A stretch of 64,000 nucleotides of DNA from Pseudocercospora fijiensis CIRAD86 (Eukaryota > Ascomycota > Dothideomycetes > Mycosphaerellales > Mycosphaerellaceae): NCBI RefSeq assembly GCF_000340215.1, contig NW_006921542.1, positions 772,267 through 836,266 of the forward strand, read 5' to 3'. Position 1 is the first letter of the stretch; every line of letters starts with the position of its first letter. Made by a program: the position numbers and the translations under genes. Below the pieces are notes generated by a model. It was not told the origin of the DNA. It searched no databases and was given only the letters and a program-made list of their open reading frames with translations. Below, one piece after another: positions 56,874 to 64,000 of this stretch.

Positions 56874-57393
56874 CCCTCCCGGACTAAGAAGTCTACCCTT
56901 AGACTAACGCCTTTCTTACCTCCCGGACTAAGAAACCTTAAATATATAAAGAAGCTAATTTAATTATCCTACGAAGGTATCCTAGCTAGCTAGCTACTAT
57001 ACCTCCTACCTATTTCTTTCTACTACGAGTCGCTACCCTACTCTAGTTTCCTCTGCGTCCCTAACTACTATAATTGCCGCTACAGCCTTACTAGCTAAAC
57101 TAATCGATAAGAGCCTAGGTCCGTATAGCTTTAGCTCGTATATCTTAGGGAGTCTACCGCTTATTCGGGTTAGCTATAGGGGTTATAGGGTGTTTTAACG
57201 AGGATAGTTTAGGCGGCTACCTCTTAGGAGTACGAAGTTGTTAAGAGTAAACGTTTAGGAGTACTCTACTAGGAGTAGAGACCTTCGAATCGTAGGTAGT
57301 AGGTCTCGCTAGGGGAGCGCTAGACTATCGCTAGTTACGAGGAAGGTCTGCCTTACTAGGCTCCTACTAGTATATAAATCCCTATCCTCCCTA
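56874..57393. other. RIPed DNA without recognised content
   Basis: Holds a CTAGCTAGCTAGCT run at about 56,991. No protein family or repeat ends were identified. Confidence 0.4.
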
Positions 57394-58567
57394 GTTAAAT
57401 TCCCCTCTAGAGTTAAGCGTAAGCAAGTATCTATAGAAGTTTTTATAGTTTAGGCGTATATACCGATCCTAGCCGTTATTTAGGATATACTTTTAATCCT
57501 TTAAAGACTAAATAAGAGCCTTAAAGAATGATTTCTCTACGAAACGTTCCTACTCGAGCCGAATAACTTTACTTATTATTTTAGAGTAAGCCGCTACTAC
57601 CTCCCTACGATACTACTTTAAATAGTTCTTAAGTATATAAGAGGAGCCTTCCTAATTAAGGTTACTAAGGAAGCTTCGAATATACTATTATATAGTAGTA
57701 TTATCCTACTTAGACTAACCGACGAGGGCTTCCGAGATTAGGTTATTATTAAGTAGGCGTACTATAGCCGAGAACGTATATAGAGAAGTACTATACTTAG
57801 TTATAAGACTAGAAGGCGAGGAAGGGCTAGGAAGAAGGTCTTAGTAGGCGGCGGCAAGTTCTTAGAATATACCTCTAGCTTCGTAATCGAGCTTTCCAGT
57901 TATTAAGTCGTATCGGTAGAACTAGGGAAGTATAGTTATCCGCTCGGTACCCTTTAGGGATACCTAAGTACTATACGGAAGATAGGGAAGGGTTAGTCGT
58001 ACTCTAAGAGTACCGACTAGATACTATTCCTAGCCTACGGATCGTTACTTGCCTCTTAGACTAGTCTTGATAAAGCTATTGAGAGTATTCTCTATCTTAG
58101 TATTTAGGCATTCGGTATTATAGTTAATAGAGAGAATATAACCTTAAGAAGCGTATATAGGGCCCTTCTTCTAGCGAAGGATCTTAAGTTCCTTATACTA
58201 TTTCCTAAAGACCTCTAGCTAGTAGATCCTAGCGAAGATCTTCGTAGTAGTCTCTATAGTTTTAGGAAGGAAGGAGACGGAACCCTAAACTAAATTCGTA
58301 GTAATACCTTCTTAGAGGTCGAAAGGGTACTAGTTAATATAGAGAAACTCGGTCGAGCTACTATTATTAGGTTAAGTTATCTTAGCGTAGTATAGGTAGA
58401 AGATAAGGTTAAGGGCGTAGTCGGGGCGAGTAGGGCTATAAAGGGGCTAGTAGATATAGTCTCCTCTATAGACCTACTAGAACCTAGAATAGAAAGCGGT
58501 TCGACCCTCTATTAACTTTACGCTAGTACTATAGGTATATTATAGCCTCTAGCTTAAACTAGTTAGA
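57394..58567 (-). mobile_element. Element E, copy 2, truncated by Ty3 element C
   Basis: Aligns with 43,612-44,787 (shared ACGTTCCTACTCGAGCCGAA, CTTATTATTTTAGAGTAAGC and others). It stops at CTAGCTTAAACTAGTTAGA, where the LTR of element C begins. The remainder lies beyond element C, outside the window. Confidence 0.75.
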
Positions 58568-58765
58568 TGTAAGAAGGGTATGTTAGTAGGTAGATAGGGT
58601 AGTAGTAGGTACGAGTAGTATTCGATAAGGATCTAGGAGGAGAGGGAGGAAGGTAGGAGAGTTAGCCTAACGCTAAGCGCTAAGCCCTACCTAAGGCATT
58701 AAGACCCTGACTTTACTCGGCCTAGTTACATACCAATTACGTATAGCCTCTTTAGCCCTAATACA
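58568..58765 (-). repeat. 3' LTR of Ty3 element C
   Basis: Starts TGTAAGAAGGG and ends CCCTAATACA, giving perfect TGTA/TACA termini. It matches the element B LTRs. It defines the insertion point in element E. Confidence 0.9.
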
Positions 58766-59899
58766 CGCTTCCCTTCTAAAGGCCGCGCCCTCGTAGCCTG
58801 CCTATATTCTAATCTCGACCTCTATTGCTACTAACTTAGCAAATCTAATAAGCTGCTTAGCCCGCGCTAAATTAAACACTTAACTACCTAATTATATAAC
58901 TATATCAAACCTTACCTTCTAATACAATGTCTAACTCCGACTGCGCTATCCTTATATACAATAAACTATAAAGTAATATATATCTATAAGAATTAAGGGC
59001 CTTCGACTAATTACAATACGAGCGCGTCTTCCCTACTATAATAGGTAGACGTACGAGGTATTATAGCCCTGCCTCCGCTCTAAGTAATGTCGTTCCGAGT
59101 TCTTTACGTCTACTCTAAAAGACCTAGAAATATCCGCTTCCGAGGGTTGTCCGTTCCGAGGGATTGTTCTTATTATTACGAGGACTATTATTTACTATCG
59201 TAGTTTCACTAGCCCTAATTAGTTAGGTTTAGTAGCCTTTAAGTATTAACTAATTATATCTTTTTAAAAAACTCAGTTCCTCTAGTTCCTATAGGTAAAG
59301 GCTATTATAAGTGTAGTAGTAGAGGTTCGCCTCGCTTAAAAGGTCGGAAAGATCGAGAAGTAACCTATTGTCCGCAAGATCGACCCTAGCTAGCTTAGCT
59401 CTATAGTTTTGCCCTTAGTCGGTTAGTCTATTAAGCTACTTAATCTTTTAAGCGGCTTAAAGTTTTAATCAAAGTTTTAACTAACCCCTTAGTGCTTTAG
59501 GCTCGTAGTATAGGTAAGGTTGTATTCTATAGGCGTAGTAATAATAACAAGTAATGTTAATAATAGCGGCGCTAGTCGTCTTAGCGCTAACTTTACCTTG
59601 TTTCCGACTTCCTTCTTCGACTAATAACACACTCCGTAATACCGTTACTAATATAGCCGCGCCGGCCGTGCCGCCCTTTAGTATAGGCGCAACGCCGTTA
59701 TTATTATTATCGCTACTATTTATACGCGCGCGCGCCGCTATCGTCGACTAACTAGGCCTTAGGGCCTCGATAGAATAAAGGAATAAGAGAGGGCGCTAAG
59801 AGAAGGGTCTTATAGGGTACGCTAGTAAAGAGGTAGATTCTATAGTAGTATAGTTTTATTGTCTTTTGTTGCTAACAATTGCTTGCCTCTAATTAGTTA

Positions 59900-62800
59900 G
59901 CTAATAGCACCCTAGGGGCAGTATTAATCCTAGGCGACATTATAGGCCCTTAGCCTTCTTCTTGTTCTTTACACTAGTCTAATACTTATCTAACAACTTA
60001 GTTATATCTTTAAAAGAGGCTTTAGCTTCCTACGAGTCCTATTTAGGTAAATAGCCTTGCTACCTTAGGAGGTATTCCTTCTTGCCTTTCCTAGTCCGGT
60101 GCTATAGGATACGTTCTATAGACTACAGTTCTTTACTATCGGCTAAGACTTCTTCTGACTTAGTAGGCGCTTTATCGCTTTCGCGTTAATAGTATAGCTT
60201 AAGGAGGGATATATAGAAGGTGTTATAGATAGTATAGTAGGGTAGAAGCTATAACTAGTAGGCCTATATACCCTTCGGTTCTCGGATACGGAATAGGCTA
60301 ATGTATCTTAGTACGAGCTTAGGCCTTGTTTTGCTATCGGGTAATAGGTGTTTGCGGATACGGAGGTTCTTTATATTAAGTGTAACTATATCGCCTTGCT
60401 TAAAGGTTATTAGTGTATAGCGCTTATCGTAGTAGGTCTTTTAGTACTCTTAGGCCTTTGTTAGCTTCTTAGCTATCTTAGTATAGATTTCTCGCATCTT
60501 CTAGACACGTTCTATTGCCGCTAGCGTTTCTAGTACTTAACGCGCTTCCCTTTCCTTACGCTCGGCCTCGAGCGATAGTAGGTCTTATAGTATAGCAGCG
60601 TTCTAGCCTATTATAGCTATATATAGTAACACCTTAGTTAATAAGTAGACACTGTTATTGTATACGAATTTAGCTAGTTGTAGGAGGTTAACCTAGTCGT
60701 TAGGGTTCTCGTTAATATAACTACGTAGGTACTACTATAGGGTAGCATTCTGCCTCTCTATTTGACCGTTAGTCTATAGATAGAAGGCTGTTAATAGCCG
60801 ATGCTTTAGTCTTAGCTATAGGTATATTTCGCTCTAATAGTGCGATGTTAGTATCGATCTACGATTAGATACTATCCCCTTAGGGGTTCCCTAATATATA
60901 TAGAAGATGTTGCTCTATAGTGCTTCTACTATATTAATAGTAGTCTAGTCTTTCCGCGCCGGGATATATCGAGCGCCTTTAGTAAATCGATCTACTATAA
61001 TAAGGATAGCATTATACACGTCCTTGCTACCCCTACGCCTAGTAGGTAGAAGGCCTATAATAAAGTCTATTATTAGCTTGGTAAATAGCTTCTTTAGAAT
61101 AGGGAGCGAAGACAACTCGCCGAACGGCAAGTGCTTCGGTACTTTAACTCGCTAGTATACTATATAGGTCTATATATACTCCTTTATATACCGCTTACTA
61201 TTTAGCTAGTAGTATATACGCGATAGTAACTCGTGCGACCTCTCTATACTATAGTAACTAGCGAGCTTACTATTATAGTGTCGCTTTAAAAGCTCTTATC
61301 TAATCGATTGTTTAGTAGGGATATAGTACCTGCCCTTAAACTTTAAGTAACCCTTGTCGTCGATCGACTAGTTATTACTCTTACTAGATCGAGTCGTTCG
61401 CCTACTTACAAGCCTATTAATACGCTCGACAGTAAAGGCGTCCCTCTACTAAGTACGTAACAGCTTATCTATAAACGATTAACTATCCCTATTCGTAAGG
61501 TTATTTAATAGCACCCTCGCTATTAAACGAGGTACGCATTATATATATCTAATAGTACTAGCAGCCGGAACTACTATAACCTCTTCTGTAGTACTATCGC
61601 TATATAGGCTATTACTATAGATAGCAATGTCTTTAATCGAGTTATTATAGCTCGAGCGATCTACGTCCTTTCTTTTAACGTATACTAGAAGAACGACAAC
61701 TCCGCTATAGTATTTGTTGCCGCCGCGGGGTCCGGAAGTCCGCTTATCCTACGCTTGCTTATTAACAATACGGGCTATAGCAACCTTATACTATAGGGTT
61801 AGAAACAATAAATTAATGTACTAAGTCTCGCTATCGTAATTAGGTCGCCTCGATAGGCTATTAGTAGGGTTACTTACGCCTAGCCGATATAATATATTAA
61901 AATCGAACCCGGCGAGGTAGACGGCCTATCTAGCCTGTCGACCTATAACCCTTGTAACCTTAGTAATGCTACGCAGGTTGTTATAGTCTATATAGACCTA
62001 AATTGTATACTAAGTACTATCGAGATAATAGCGCTAATGCTTAAAGGCCTCGATAATAGCTAGGAGCTCTTGCTCGTAGGTCTCGTAGCGACGCTTAGCA
62101 TCGATTATCTTCCTTAAGAAGAAGGCAATCGGGTGCTAGTAGGTGTCGTTAGCCTATTATAATATAATAGCTAATATAGCGAACTGTAAAGCGTTAGTCT
62201 TAATTCGGATCTGTTTACTTAGTACGAAATAGTATAATAAAGGGACTTTAGTAAAGCGTTGCTTTAGACCGTTAAAAGCGGCTTATGCCTTGTTAGTCTA
62301 TTTGAACTCTCTAGTCGGGTTAGCCTTAGTTTTAGTAAGCTTAGTTAGTAGCATTACATGCCTCGAATAGCCCTTAATAAATCGGCGATAGAAGTTAGTA
62401 AAACCGAGGAACGACTATAGCTCCTTAATTAACGTAGGAATAGGCTATTTAGTAATTGTTTTAATCCGATTAGGATTAGCCTTAACACTATTAGTTGATA
62501 CGATAAAGCTAAGGAAGGCTACCTCCTTAGTAGCAAAGGTGCATTTAGAAGGCTTGTAATATAGGCTATAGGCCCGTAGGCGGTCGAGCACCTTACGTAC
62601 TACGGCCTAGTGCTCTATAATATTAGGTAAATAGGTGTAAACTAGGATGTTATCTAGGTAAACTATATAGAGATAGTCTAATAGGCCTAAAAGGGCCCGA
62701 TTAATATAGGACTAGAATGTTATAGGGGCGTTAGCTAAGCCGAATAGTATAACCAAGTACTCGAAATAGCTATAGCGAGTACGGAAGGCTGTTTTCTATT

Positions 62801-64000
62801 CGTTACCCTTACGAATGCGGATACGATAGTACGCATCCTTAATATCTAGTATAGTATAGTAGTAAGCCCTAGAAAGGCGATCGAGGGTATTATTAATAAG
62901 GGGGAGTAGACAGCGGTCTTTAATAGTAATAGTATTAAGCCTACGATAGTCGACATATAGGCGCAGGCTACTATCCTTCTTTAGTACGAACAGGATAGGT
63001 ATACTAGCAGGGCTATTACTATACCGAATTCGACTATTAGCTAGGTTTTCCTCTAGGTACTTACGCAATATAGCAAGCTCTCGTTTACTAAGGTTGTAGA
63101 GAGGACTAAAAGGAACCTCTTTGCCCTCTATAATATTAATCTTATAATCCGTCTCTTTAAAAATAGGCAATGTCGATGCTAAGTAGTGTTTAAACACATT
63201 AATATAGGTCTCTCGAATAGGCTCTAGTATACGCTCGAGCTAATTAGGGTCTATACTATTAGGGGGCATAGGTTTATCGTTATTACTACCGAGTAGGTCG
63301 GTAGTTAGATCGGCTAAGGCGGGTATTAAGTTGCTAATAAACAGGACCCTAATGTCGTTAGGGCACTCGCTAACATTAATGTATTTAATATCCTCTTTCC
63401 TAGCGATTCTAAATCGCTACTATTAAAGGCCTAGGTCTATAACTATAGCGTAGTACTTAAGAACAGGGTTGCTAATAACAATATCGGAGGGGAGGCTGTC
63501 TATATCTACCGTATAGGTAGTGAAGTCTAGTAGGCGTTTATTTCCGAGGTCGTCCTTTAGAACTATAGGAATATAGTAGGCCCTATAGGTTAAGTGCCGA
63601 GCGTTATTAAACTAAGCAAGGGTTAGCAGGTTAGTCCTAGGCAGTTGTCGAAGGTCTAATTACTTAGCTAGGCGATAGCTAATAAGGGCACTAACTGAAT
63701 TTCCTAGATCTAGTATAACCTTAGTCTTATAGTTAGTTCTATACGTGTCCGATACGAGACAGGTGCGTATAATAGCTAGCATAATGTCGATAGTCTTACG
63801 CCGTATAAGGCTAATAGTTAGTGCGGCGCTTACTCTTTTTTCGAAGGTTAGCCTATAGGGGTAGCGTTAGCCGCTAAGAGGTGCTTTCGGTATTTAGCGG
63901 AAGTACGGTTAATTCGGGCCTAGTCCTTAGGTTTGTCGCATTAGCCTAGTAGATAGCTAGTGCTATTACAATTAAAGCACTTTAATCCGGTTAGTAGACT
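59900..64000 (-). pseudogene. Ty3 Pol of element C (fossil, partial)
   Basis: Integrase fragment at 60,945-61,130 (LFTKLIIDFIIGLLPTRRRG, AILIIVDRFTKGARYIPARK), with the integrase-core D in IVDRF. RT at 62,796-63,197 ([37 protein letters not shown]). The same order as element B, with RIP-type stops between blocks. It is non-functional. The N-terminal protease part extends past the window. Confidence 0.85.

Larger units (their letters stand above)
58568..64000 (-). mobile_element. Ty3/gypsy retrotransposon C, same family as B, cut by the window end
   Basis: It starts with a 198-bp 3' LTR and is collinear with B over its whole length (for example 60,945-61,130 integrase and 62,796-63,197 RT). 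It reaches the gag/protease junction at 64,000. It keeps slightly more CA/TG than B, including intact TGTA...TACA LTR ends. Gag and the 5' LTR are outside the window. Confidence 0.88.

Noticed and set aside
1..64000. Alternative genetic code with TAG/TAA as Gln
   Set aside because: In-frame TAG/TAA do replace Gln, but also Trp. CA/TG depletion affects non-coding DNA on both strands, and the intact gene uses normal stops, so RIP explains the pattern.
1..64000. Telomeric repeats, rDNA, tRNA genes, CRISPR arrays or bacterial operons
   Set aside because: None seen. The sequence style is fungal heterochromatin throughout.

Overview
The window looks like heterochromatin of a filamentous ascomycete (Pezizomycotina). 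About 60 of the 64 kb is nested transposon DNA saturated by repeat-induced point mutation (RIP). CpA and TpG are almost absent and TpA is hugely enriched, while CpG, CpC and CpT survive. Reading frames are therefore interrupted mainly by TAG/TAA that stand for Gln (CAG/CAA) or Trp (TGG). No tRNA, rRNA, CRISPR or prokaryotic signal was seen. Almost all elements are read on the minus strand.

Layout. 1-4.99 kb: 5' part of a Ty3/gypsy retrotransposon (A), with leader or LTR sequence to about 5.94 kb. 5.94-14.4 kb: unassigned RIPed DNA with a 9-bp minisatellite, a long minus-strand fossil ORF (DUF6589-like), a Ser/Thr trinucleotide tract and a degenerate satellite of about 195 bp. 14.4-17.82 kb: the only island not saturated by RIP. 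It holds a minus-strand coiled-coil gene killed by three Gln-to-stop changes and a divergent intact 315-codon gene. 17.85-19.2 kb: an unidentified fossil ORF. 19.467-29.367 kb: a 9.9-kb hAT DNA transposon with terminal inverted repeats and an 8-bp target duplication. It has inserted into a second copy of its own family (19.42-19.47 plus 29.37-43.60 kb), which is itself split by a 7.1-kb Ty3 element (B, 33.72-40.86 kb). 43.6-48.57 kb: an unidentified element (E), present again in part at 57.39-58.57 kb. 48.583-48.928 kb: a 346-bp hAT MITE with a perfect 8-bp duplication. 48.94-55.5 kb: Ty3 element D. 55.5-57.4 kb: LTR-like debris. 58.568 kb to the end: a third Ty3 element (C) of the B family, inserted into E.

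The main discovery is the cargo of the hAT. Besides a recognisable transposase (BED-type finger, DDE-type core, C-terminal hAT dimerisation block), it carries two separate histone H3-like genes. One is close to canonical H3. Its two introns fall so that the spliced reading follows H3 throughout, and its five core nonsense codons sit exactly on conserved H3 glutamines. The other is a divergent, CENP-A-like H3 with a long basic tail and a C-terminal extension; it is also present in the second hAT copy. Two further unidentified genes lie in the element. Five of the six introns that I could delimit contain arrays of a GCCGGC-centred 12-13-bp unit between the 5' splice site and the branch point. 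Array length differs between the two hAT copies, and the same motif occurs in the hAT MITE.

All family names come from reading translations by eye; no database search was run. Boundaries of RIPed genes are approximate unless a splice or terminal motif is given.
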